Source: GWC2-45-44 sp041661665
GTDB lineage: Bacteria; Planctomycetota; Phycisphaerae; Sedimentisphaerales; UBA12454
NCBI GenBank assembly: GCA_041661665.1
Contig: JBAZTW010000031.1
Span: 1-26,547 of the forward strand
Length of the DNA: 26,547 nt
Direction: 5' to 3'
The number at the start of each line of letters is the position of its first letter. The stretch's first letter is position 1. A program made the translations under genes and the position numbers. This document shows, in pieces, positions 7,071-14,003 of this stretch. The notes below the pieces were generated by a model. That model had not been told where the DNA came from, did not search any database, and saw only the letters and a list, made by a program, of their open reading frames with translations.

Positions 7071-8372
7071 ATGAAAAAATTTATACTATCATCTTTTGGC
7101 CTGGGTTTTCTGCCTGTCGCGCCGGGGACGTGGGGGTCTCTGCTGCCAGTCGGGTTGTTTTTGGCTGTTCATCACTTTTGGCCTAACGCGGGCATATTAT
7201 TGGTTCTTTTAGCGGCGGTAACTATCTTATCGTCAATAGCTTGCGTTGCTCTGGCTGGGTCGGCGGAAAAAATTGCCAACAAAAAAGACCCCGGCTGGAT
7301 TGTCATTGACGAGGTTGCAGGCCAATCTGTCGCTCTATTGCCGGCTGTTTTTGCGGGGAAGAATATCTTCCTTATCTGCGCGGCGGCTTTCGTATTGTTC
7401 AGAATTTTTGATATTTTAAAGCCCTGGCCGGTAAAAAACGCTGAAAAATTGCCCGGCGGGTTTGGGATTTTGTTCGACGATATTCTGGCAGGCATCTACG
7501 CAGCGGCGGCACTAATGATTATTTTGCAATTCAAAGCCGTACTCTGGGCGGTCGGACTCGGAACGGTTCAGGGGCTGACGGAATTCCTGCCGGTCTCATC
7601 GGATGGGCATTTGGTCCTGCTGCAAAAAATCTTCGGTTTCGATACTGAAACACCGCAGATGCTGCTATTTGACCTGAGCGTTCACATAGGAACGCTGGTA
7701 TCTATCTTTATAGTTTTTAGAAAATCTATAATGGCTTTGACAGTTAATTGTCTCAAGGCGATTAAAAACTGTCAGAATCCCATCGAGCTTTATAAGAAAA
7801 ATCTGGCTTTTAAACTGTTCTTTTTAGCCGGCATAACTGTTTTTGTAACAGGCGTTTTGGGATTATTGTTCAAGGATTATTTTGAGTCCGTTCGCGGCAA
7901 TATGCCTATGCTTGCCATATGCTGGGTTGTCAACGGCGTAATGTTGATGATTACCGATATGCGAAAAGAGACCCGAATGGGTCTGCGGCAATTCGGAATT
8001 ACCATTGCTATAATAATAGGAGTCGCGCAGGCGGCGGCGATTTTACCAAGTATCTCGCGAAGCGGCGCGACAATCTGCGCGGCAATTTTGCTCGGCCTGC
8101 ATCGCCGCTGGGCGGTGGAGTTCAGTTTTTTGGTTGCGATACCAACTATTTTGGCTGCCACAGTGGTCGAACTACTTGGCAATCTTGATGTAATCCACTC
8201 AGCAGCCTTGCCGATGGCCGCCCTGATAATCGGCCCGATTACAGCGGCAATTGTCGGAATTGCGGCTCTGCAAATCCTAATTAAAGCCTCAAGAAAAGCA
8301 AACCTGAAATACTTCGCATTTTACTGCTTCGCTTTAGCGGCAGGGGTGATAGTTTATATTTTGTTAAAATAG
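7071..8372 (+). CDS. pgpA-uppP: Fusion: phosphatidylglycerophosphatase A (PgpA) + undecaprenyl-diphosphatase (UppP/BacA)
   Basis: One 433-residue frame holds two complete membrane phosphatases. Residues 1-152 are PgpA, which removes the phosphate of phosphatidylglycerophosphate to give phosphatidylglycerol: LPVAPGTWGS, KDPGWIVIDEVAG with the acidic IDE, and RIFDILKPWPV followed by GGFGILFDDILAG. Residues about 156-433 are UppP, which converts undecaprenyl diphosphate to the monophosphate carrier used for peptidoglycan: QGLTEFLPVSSDGH (Q167, E171, H180) and PSISRSGAT (R330). Each half has the length of the stand-alone enzyme and the joint is only a few residues long. Both active sites are expected to face the outer side of the inner membrane or to be close to it; this fits a shared lipid-phosphate job but the coupling is inference. 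UppP belongs functionally with UppS and CdsA encoded further downstream. Confidence 0.93.
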   Translation: MKKFILSSFGLGFLPVAPGTWGSLLPVGLFLAVHHFWPNAGILLVLLAAVTILSSIACVALAGSAEKIANKKDPGWIVIDEVAGQSVALLPAVFAGKNIFLICAAAFVLFRIFDILKPWPVKNAEKLPGGFGILFDDILAGIYAAAALMIILQFKAVLWAVGLGTVQGLTEFLPVSSDGHLVLLQKIFGFDTETPQMLLFDLSVHIGTLVSIFIVFRKSIMALTVNCLKAIKNCQNPIELYKKNLAFKLFFLAGITVFVTGVLGLLFKDYFESVRGNMPMLAICWVVNGVMLMITDMRKETRMGLRQFGITIAIIIGVAQAAAILPSISRSGATICAAILLGLHRRWAVEFSFLVAIPTILAATVVELLGNLDVIHSAALPMAALIIGPITAAIVGIAALQILIKASRKANLKYFAFYCFALAAGVIVYILLK

Positions 8373-8416
8373 GTACTTTTGCGGATACAGTGCACCTGTT
8401 GATTTTATTGCTTGTT

Positions 8417-8445
8417 TTTACCGGTCTTTTATGCGAGAATAGAAT
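8417..8445 (+). promoter_or_regulatory. Weak candidate promoter for the conserved unknown gene at 8473
   Basis: TTTACC (8417-8422), 17 bases and TAGAAT (8440-8445) give four and five of six matches to the sigma-70 boxes. The predicted start would lie about 20 bases ahead of the ATG. AT-rich context makes chance matches likely. Confidence 0.3.
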
Positions 8446-8472
8446 TGATTACGGTTTAAAAAGCGATACTTT

Positions 8473-9222
8473 ATGTCTATAAGTTATAATTCGTTCTGCG
8501 ACGACTTTTACATTGATATGTATGTGAATACTCGTTTTGACCTTCCAAACGACAGGGACAGCCTTCTGACATTCTTTGAACGCATAACCAAACAATTTCC
8601 ATTAATGACTTCGCTGTCGCGCGATAACAGCGGGTACAGTCTTGAGGAAAGCGAAGGCAGCGATTATGGCCGCTGGACGAGCATCGATATCGAAAGAATC
8701 GGAGCGGGAATAATAAATCCTGAAAATTTCAATCAGGCTTTTGAGCTTCCCAAAACGGTTATTGACCTTATGCCATATCTGCTCGGAATCAGAAGTCTTG
8801 ATGTTGATTGCATCGATTTGACTTTTGGAATGGATTTCGATTACTCCGGCAATCACAACGAAATTATAGCTGAAGCGATGTTCGCAGGCTCTCCGTTCGG
8901 CAAAATATTTGACGGCAGAGGAGCCGGCGCTTTAAGTCTTTCGCCTGCGGTGGTGATTGCGCTCGATGATGAATGCTCAACCCGTATCAGGCTAACCGTC
9001 GATTCGCGGACGGAAGAAAGCGAAATTCGCAATAGAAAATTCGAGCAGGATAAGCCCATAAGTTTGTATATGACGGCAAGGCAATATCCTGCGGGCGGAA
9101 AAGAATTTGACCCTAAAGCAGCCTTTAACAATCTTTGTCAGGCTGCGATTGATTTTATGGATGAAAAAGTGGTTCCCAATTTTGTTGTGCCGCTTACCAG
9201 CGCTATCGCGCACAGGAGATAG
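8473..9222 (+). CDS. Conserved protein of unknown function (249 residues)
   Basis: I do not recognise the family. The protein is soluble, without signal peptide or membrane helix, acidic in the first half (repeated Asp/Glu around FCDDFYIDMYV and ESEGSDYG) and alternates strand-like stretches such as SLDVDCIDLTFGMDFDY and TRIRLTVDSRTEESEIRNR. The latter ends close to a YMTARQYPAGG segment. It has the codon use and composition of its neighbours and an uninterrupted frame, so it is a real gene. No clear Shine-Dalgarno precedes the ATG. It stands alone between the PgpA-UppP gene and a small membrane protein, with probable terminator hairpins downstream. Its last codons are partly duplicated 156 bases further on. 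Confidence 0.7.
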   Translation: MSISYNSFCDDFYIDMYVNTRFDLPNDRDSLLTFFERITKQFPLMTSLSRDNSGYSLEESEGSDYGRWTSIDIERIGAGIINPENFNQAFELPKTVIDLMPYLLGIRSLDVDCIDLTFGMDFDYSGNHNEIIAEAMFAGSPFGKIFDGRGAGALSLSPAVVIALDDECSTRIRLTVDSRTEESEIRNRKFEQDKPISLYMTARQYPAGGKEFDPKAAFNNLCQAAIDFMDEKVVPNFVVPLTSAIAHRR

Positions 9223-9266
9223 CAAAATAAAATAAAAAATAAAAAATTAAAGAGCAAAATTGTGGA

Positions 9267-9281
9267 ATCGCCTGCGGCGAT
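9267..9281 (+). terminator. Small TGC-loop hairpin, probable terminator of the gene ending at 9222
   Basis: ATCGCC-TGC-GGCGAT is a perfect 6-bp stem with a three-base loop, 45 bases after the stop codon and followed by GGAATTTTT. AAAATT ahead of it can pair with AATTTT after it to lengthen the stem. Two similar TGC/GCA-loop palindromes occur at 9993-10005 and 26112-26126. Confidence 0.5.
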
Positions 9282-9302
9282 GGAATTTTTAAAATAAACT
9301 GC

Positions 9303-9349
9303 GTGGGCTTCCGCCGTCGCCAAGGCTATGGCGGACAGGAAGAGCCCAC
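9303..9349. repeat. REP-like palindromic element
   Basis: GTGGGCT (9303-9309) pairs with AGCCCAC (9343-9349), and inside it CCGCC (9311-9315) pairs with GGCGG (9330-9334), giving a two-part hairpin followed by CCTACAAA. GC content is far above the flanking A-rich DNA. Sequences ending AGCCCACCCTAC are a familiar form of dispersed bacterial palindrome; only one copy is in this window. Confidence 0.5.
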
Positions 9350-9472
9350 CCTACAAAACTATAGCGCACAGAAGACAGCAAAATAAAATAAAAAATTAAA
9401 GTCGAATGGGTTAATATATAGTGGCGGGCAGGGAAGTAAAAAAATTAAGAATGGATTTTTTGGAGGCGAACA

Positions 9473-9934
9473 ATGTCTGTAATTGCACCCTATTGTCAGT
9501 ACAAAAAAACTAATTTTAAAATCGGTATGTTTATTTTGTTAGTCGCGGCAGTGTGGTTTGCTTACGACGGCTACAAAAACGAAACGTTCAAAGCCAAACA
9601 TACAAAGGATGGCAAGCCCGATTCAAAATTGGTATTTAATCGCAAGTCGCCGCCGTTTTTCGCGGCAGGAGCAGTGGCGCTGGCGATTATTTTCGCGGCG
9701 GTGAAAGGCAAAAAAATCGTCGCTGACGAACCGGAATTGATTTTGAGCAACGGCACTAAAATCGCATACAGCGATATCGAAAGCATAGACCCGAAAGAAT
9801 ATGCCGCGAAGGGTTATTTTGTGATTGAATATAAAACTCAGGATGGGCAGAAAAAATTCTGCAAGATAAGCAACAGAGATTTTGATAATCTTGACGCGGT
9901 AAAAGATTTGCTTGTAGCAAAAATTACGGCGTAA
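9473..9934 (+). CDS. Small membrane protein with PH-like C-terminal domain, function unknown
   Basis: The 153-residue product has two transmembrane helices (about 16-31 and 61-77) separated by a short basic loop (KAKHTKDGKPDSK), followed by a soluble beta-rich domain of about 75 residues. Its order of strands (PELILSNGTKIAYSDIESID, then GYFVIEYKTQDGQKK) and final helix (DNLDAVKDLLVAKI) resembles small bacterial PH-like domains, which is a shape-based guess. A strong ribosome site GGAGG (9462-9466) stands 6 bases before the ATG. No partner gene can be inferred: the gene lies between a repeat-rich gap and the purA operon. Confidence 0.65.
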   Translation: MSVIAPYCQYKKTNFKIGMFILLVAAVWFAYDGYKNETFKAKHTKDGKPDSKLVFNRKSPPFFAAGAVALAIIFAAVKGKKIVADEPELILSNGTKIAYSDIESIDPKEYAAKGYFVIEYKTQDGQKKFCKISNRDFDNLDAVKDLLVAKITA

Positions 9935-9992
9935 ATATATCAAATATCAAAATGCAAAAATAAAGATGACATATTAAAATTTAAAAATAGTT

Positions 9993-10005
9993 ATGCCGCA
10001 GGCAT
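9993..10005 (+). terminator. Small GCA-loop hairpin downstream of the membrane-protein gene
   Basis: ATGCC-GCA-GGCAT is a perfect 5-bp stem with a three-base loop, 58 bases after the stop at 9934 and followed by TCCTTAATTTT. It is short for an intrinsic terminator and is listed because of its likeness to the hairpins at 9267 and 26112. Confidence 0.35.
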
Positions 10006-10078
10006 TCCTTAATTTTGATATTTAATTTTTGATTTTTGATTTATTTTAATAATACTTTTGATTGCATAAGGAAAAATA

Positions 10079-11359
10079 ATGAATACCTGCGTTGTTGGTT
10101 TGCAGTGGGGCGATGAGGGCAAGGGCAAAGTCGTCGATATTCTTGCTGAAAAGAACGATGTCGTCGTTCGCTACGGCGGCGGCGCAAACGCAGGGCATAC
10201 CGTGGTTGTCGGCAATGAAAAATTCGCGCTGCATCTTATGCCAAGCGGCGCAGTCAGAAAAGATGCGGTATGTGTAATTGCCAACGGTGTTGTGATGGAC
10301 CCGGAAATTTTTATCGGCGAGCTTGATTCGCTGGCTAAAAGAGGAATTTCCTTAGACAATAGACTGCTCATCAGCGAAAACGCTCACGTTGTGCTTGATT
10401 ATCACAAAATGGAAGACAAACTGCGTGAAGAGTCGCTGGGCAAAAATAAAATCGGCACAACCGCACGCGGCATAGGCCCGTGCTACGCTGATAAGGTAGG
10501 CAGAAGCTACGCTGTCAGAATGGCTGATTTTCAAAATTTAAACGCTCTGAAAGAAAAACTTGAAAAGATAGTTGAATATAAAAATAAAATTTTCGCGGCT
10601 CTTTACGGCGCACAGCCGATAAAAGCCTCTGAGATATTCGAAAAGTGCAAATCTTATGCCGACAGGCTCGGTAAATATATCTCTAATACAACGGAATATC
10701 TGCACGAACAAATTGAGGCGAAGAAAAATATTCTTTTTGAAGGCGCCCAGGGCGCATTGCTCGACCTTGACCACGGCACGTTTCCATTCGTAACCAGTTC
10801 CAACGCCAGTTCACTCGGCGTCAGCGCAGGCTGCGGCGTGCCGGCGACAATGATTCAAAGATTCATCGGAGTAGTAAAAGCTTACAGCACGAGAGTCGGG
10901 GCGGGGCCTTTTCCATCGGAACTCGATAACGAAATAGGTCAGTACATCCGCGACAAGGGACACGAATACGGCACAACGACCGGCAGGCCGAGACGCTGCG
11001 GCTGGTTCGACGCTATGGCGGTAAAATACACCGCTAAAATCGGCGGAATAAATGAAATCGCTATGATGCACGTTGACACGCTGGCGGGGATTGACGAATT
11101 GAAAATCTGCACCGGCTATACAATCAATGGCAAAGATGTAAAAATGTTTCCATCGAATATCGATACGCTGGCGAAGGTTAAATGCAAATTTGAAACGCTC
11201 GAAGGATTTAAAGAAGAAATAACCGATGCGCAGAGTTTGAGCGATTTGCCGAAGCAGGCGAAAAAATATCTCGAAACGATTGAAAAAATCCTCGGCCTGC
11301 CGATTACGTTCATCGGCATCGGCCCCGGAAGAAACCAGACGATTATCAGCAGTCGCTAA
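10079..11359 (+). CDS. purA: Adenylosuccinate synthetase
   Basis: PurA joins IMP and aspartate with GTP to form adenylosuccinate, the first committed step to AMP, in the cytoplasm. The 426-residue length is normal. GDEGKGK (residues 11-17) is the phosphate-binding loop with the catalytic Asp12, and GANAGHT places His40 at the site of E. coli His41. IGTTARGIGP, LFEGAQGALLDLDHGT and TGRPRRCGWFDA follow in family order. AAGGA lies 7 bases ahead of the ATG. It appears to open a long plus-strand operon: its stop codon touches the ATG of uppS. The upstream gap is AT-rich with no promoter I can place confidently. Confidence 0.98.
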   Translation: MNTCVVGLQWGDEGKGKVVDILAEKNDVVVRYGGGANAGHTVVVGNEKFALHLMPSGAVRKDAVCVIANGVVMDPEIFIGELDSLAKRGISLDNRLLISENAHVVLDYHKMEDKLREESLGKNKIGTTARGIGPCYADKVGRSYAVRMADFQNLNALKEKLEKIVEYKNKIFAALYGAQPIKASEIFEKCKSYADRLGKYISNTTEYLHEQIEAKKNILFEGAQGALLDLDHGTFPFVTSSNASSLGVSAGCGVPATMIQRFIGVVKAYSTRVGAGPFPSELDNEIGQYIRDKGHEYGTTTGRPRRCGWFDAMAVKYTAKIGGINEIAMMHVDTLAGIDELKICTGYTINGKDVKMFPSNIDTLAKVKCKFETLEGFKEEITDAQSLSDLPKQAKKYLETIEKILGLPITFIGIGPGRNQTIISSR

Positions 11360-12142
11360 ATGCCACAGGATATAAAATATATAGAGGAACTTCGCGGCAA
11401 GGCTGCCGAAAGGCTCAAAATAACGCCGGGGCAGATACCGCATCACATCGCCATCGTAATGGACGGCAACGGCAGATGGGCAACTCAAAGAGGCAAACAA
11501 AGATTTGAAGGTCACCGACAAGGCGCAAGAGTTGTAGAAAAAATTGTTCTGCACTGTGTTCATTCCGGTCTGGAGTGTCTGACGCTTTATTCGTTCAGTA
11601 TGCAGAACTGGAAAAGGCCTAAACTTGAGGTGGGATTCCTGATGCAGCTTTATGCCCACTATCTTGTCGGCATAAGAAAAACACTGGCCAAACACAATGT
11701 CAGGCTTGTTCATTTAGGCAGGACGGAAAAACTGCCTCCGAAACTGATTAGGGAACTGAATAAAACAGTCGAACTTTCCGCCGGCCATACAGGAATGATT
11801 TTGGCTTTGGCATTAAACTACGGCAGCAGAGAGGAAATTGTCGATGCGGTGAAAAAGCTGTGCAAAAAATCCGCCGATGGCAAACTCAAAGCAAAGGACA
11901 TTGATGAGCGGATGTTCGCTGATAATTTATATACCGCTGAACTGCCCGACCCTGATTTGGTCATCAGAACGTCAAACGAAATGAGAATCAGTAATTTTCT
12001 GCTGTGGCAGATTTCCTACGCGGAATTTTTTATTACGCCGACGCTCTGGCCGGACTTTAAGGCTGAAGATATAGATGAAGCGATAATCGCCTTCTCAAAA
12101 CGCTCAAGAAGAATGGGCGATATACGGCCGGCGACAGTTTAA
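11360..12142 (+). CDS. uppS: Isoprenyl transferase (undecaprenyl diphosphate synthase)
   Basis: This cis-prenyltransferase adds isopentenyl units to farnesyl diphosphate to build undecaprenyl diphosphate for cell-wall synthesis. MDGNGRWA with Asp35 is the catalytic pyrophosphate-binding motif. LTLYSFSMQNWKRP and RTSNEMRISNFLLWQ, followed by YAEFFITPTLWPDF, are the other family blocks; the usual RTSGE reads RTSNE here, within normal variation. A 25-residue N-terminal extension precedes the core. The ATG follows the purA stop directly, so it lacks its own leader and depends on the purA transcript. It feeds the UppP half of the fusion protein encoded at 7071 and is followed 28 bases later by cdsA. 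Confidence 0.97.
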   Translation: MPQDIKYIEELRGKAAERLKITPGQIPHHIAIVMDGNGRWATQRGKQRFEGHRQGARVVEKIVLHCVHSGLECLTLYSFSMQNWKRPKLEVGFLMQLYAHYLVGIRKTLAKHNVRLVHLGRTEKLPPKLIRELNKTVELSAGHTGMILALALNYGSREEIVDAVKKLCKKSADGKLKAKDIDERMFADNLYTAELPDPDLVIRTSNEMRISNFLLWQISYAEFFITPTLWPDFKAEDIDEAIIAFSKRSRRMGDIRPATV

Positions 12143-12170
12143 AATTAAAAATAAAAGAGAAACAATAAAA

Positions 12171-13040
12171 ATGCTGAAGTACAGACTCATATTCGGTACG
12201 CTGATGGTAATAATGTTTGTCGGGCTGATTCTGCTCGATGGGCATCTTGACGGTTCGTTATCGGCGCAAAAGCCCGACTGCAAAATTCAGGGAACGATTC
12301 TTGCCGTGTTTCTGCTTCTTATCGCTATACCGGCAAATATCGAACTTGCCAAATTGCTCAAATCGGCTGGAGCAAAAGTTTTTCTGCCGATTACCATTCC
12401 CTGCTCGATTCTATTAGCTGACTGCTGGTATATGGCGCAGTTTTTTCCAAACAAACTTCAGGCGGCAATAATAATCATTTCGCTGACAATTTGCCTTGGC
12501 ACATTAGCGATATTTTTCTGGCAGGGGTTTAAGTTTGCCGCGACAGGAGCATTCGCGAACATCGGCGCAAATCTGCTGACGATAATGTATCTGGGGGCGT
12601 TGAGCGGGTTTGTTATGGCTTTTAGAACGGATTTTGGGGCGATTGCTTTTTTGATGTACATTTTTACCGTAAAATGTGCTGATATAGGGGCTTACACGCT
12701 CGGCAGAATGCTCGGAAAGCATAAATTTTCACCGATTATAAGCCCGAAAAAGACGTGGGAAGGAATACTTGGGGCGGTAATCTTGTCTTCGATTGTATCC
12801 TCGCTCTTTGCCGGTGTGTTTGATATAATGCCGATTTGGCAGGCGATACTGTTCGGAATTATTTTCGCGTTTGCCGGTCAGCTCGGCGATTTGGCTGAGT
12901 CGATGCTCAAACGTGCTGCAGAGCAGAAAGATTCTTCGAATGTTGTGCCTGGCTTCGGCGGAGTTTTGGATGTGATAGATTCGCCGCTGGCGACAGGTGT
13001 TTTGGCTTACTTATTTTTTATGACAGTTGCGGGCTGTTAG
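12171..13040 (+). CDS. cdsA: Phosphatidate cytidylyltransferase
   Basis: CdsA makes CDP-diacylglycerol from phosphatidate and CTP in the inner membrane, the branch point to phosphatidylglycerol and other phospholipids. The protein is polytopic, with about eight helices, and carries the core SPKKTWEG followed by GQLGDLAESMLKRAAEQKDS. The end of the signature reads VPGFGGVLDVIDS, where most bacteria have PGHGGxxDRxD: the His and the Arg of that block are replaced, while both Asp residues remain. The weak ribosome site AGAG precedes the ATG. The uppS-cdsA pair is widely conserved; the following ybeZ/phoH gene begins three bases after the stop. Confidence 0.95.
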   Translation: MLKYRLIFGTLMVIMFVGLILLDGHLDGSLSAQKPDCKIQGTILAVFLLLIAIPANIELAKLLKSAGAKVFLPITIPCSILLADCWYMAQFFPNKLQAAIIIISLTICLGTLAIFFWQGFKFAATGAFANIGANLLTIMYLGALSGFVMAFRTDFGAIAFLMYIFTVKCADIGAYTLGRMLGKHKFSPIISPKKTWEGILGAVILSSIVSSLFAGVFDIMPIWQAILFGIIFAFAGQLGDLAESMLKRAAEQKDSSNVVPGFGGVLDVIDSPLATGVLAYLFFMTVAGC

Positions 13041-13043
13041 AAA

Positions 13044-14000
13044 ATGGAACAGACCATACAATTAAAATCGACCGAGCATCGGCTGGAGCTTTTCGGCTCC
13101 GCGGATGAACATTTGCGGATTATCCGCGCCCGTTGCGGCGTTGCCATTTCGGCAAGAGATAACGAAATAATTATCAAAGGTGAAACGCCGGACGTTGACA
13201 AGGCTGTTTGCGTATTCGACCTGATGCAGAAATATCTCGTAAAATTCGGCAAGCTCAACGCAAACGACGTTGTCGGCCTGATAAGCAAGGTTGAAGTGAG
13301 CATCGAGCCTGACGACCGCTTCTCCATCAGCGTTTATTCGCCAAAGAAAAATATAAAGCCGTTCACTCGCGGTCAGAGAAGATACCTCGAAGCTATGCTC
13401 ACTCACGATTTGACTTTCTGCACAGGGCCTGCCGGCACGGGAAAAACGTATCTTGCTGTCGCGGTGGCTGTTTCGATGCTGAAGAAAAAAATGATTAGAA
13501 AAATCGTTCTTGCCCGTCCCGCTGTCGAGGCGGGTGAAAAACTCGGCTTTCTGCCGGGCGATTTGCAGGCAAAGGTAAATCCTTATCTGCGTCCGCTGTT
13601 CGACAGTCTGGAAGATATGATGGAATTTTCACAGATGCATAAATTTGCCGATATGGATATAATAGAGGTTATCCCGCTGGCGTTTATGCGGGGCAGAACG
13701 CTGAATGAGGCGTGTATAATTTGCGATGAGGCGCAGAACACCAGCCCGACGCAAATGCTGATGTTCCTTACGCGAATGGGCAGAGGCTCAAAAATGATTA
13801 TCACCGGCGATATTACACAGGTTGACCTCGATAAAAGCGCAAAAAGCGGTATGCTCGACGCGATGGAAACTTTGGCGGGCACAAAAGGGATTTCGCTAAT
13901 CGGGCTTGACGATACGGATATCGTAAGGCACAATTTAGTACAGAATATTGTTGTGGCGTATGAAGCCAAAAAGAAAAAACACAGTCAGCAGAATATTTAA
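13044..14000 (+). CDS. ybeZ: PhoH-family ATPase (YbeZ type)
   Basis: Residues 1-100 form a KH-like N-terminal part and residues about 105-315 the PhoH ATPase domain. The Walker A motif is GPAGTGKT (128-135); IICDEAQN is Walker B and GRGSKMIITGDITQVDL follows, with RPAVEAGEKLGFLPG as the family marker. YbeZ works with the endonuclease YbeY in rRNA processing and quality control; ybeY lies one gene downstream, which supports YbeZ rather than another PhoH branch. Gaps of three bases to both neighbours show operon membership. Confidence 0.95.
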   Translation: MEQTIQLKSTEHRLELFGSADEHLRIIRARCGVAISARDNEIIIKGETPDVDKAVCVFDLMQKYLVKFGKLNANDVVGLISKVEVSIEPDDRFSISVYSPKKNIKPFTRGQRRYLEAMLTHDLTFCTGPAGTGKTYLAVAVAVSMLKKKMIRKIVLARPAVEAGEKLGFLPGDLQAKVNPYLRPLFDSLEDMMEFSQMHKFADMDIIEVIPLAFMRGRTLNEACIICDEAQNTSPTQMLMFLTRMGRGSKMIITGDITQVDLDKSAKSGMLDAMETLAGTKGISLIGLDDTDIVRHNLVQNIVVAYEAKKKKHSQQNI

Positions 14001-14003
14001 CAA

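Larger units (their letters stand above)
9203..9401. repeat. Imperfect direct repeat flanking a 106-bp hairpin-rich insert
   Basis: Bases 9203-9252 (the end of the preceding gene plus an A-rich tail) recur as 9359-9401, with about four substitutions and one 7-base deletion; the second copy turns the gene's TAG into CAG. The 106 bases between (9253-9358) hold the hairpins at 9267-9281 and 9303-9349. This looks like a local duplication or an inserted palindromic element bounded by a long target repeat. Confidence 0.55.

Noticed and set aside
10811..11713. A 300-codon open frame on the minus strand
   Set aside because: It lies antisense to purA and uppS, which are certain; its translation is rich in Arg, Phe and Tyr, as complements of coding sequence are, and shows no domain.
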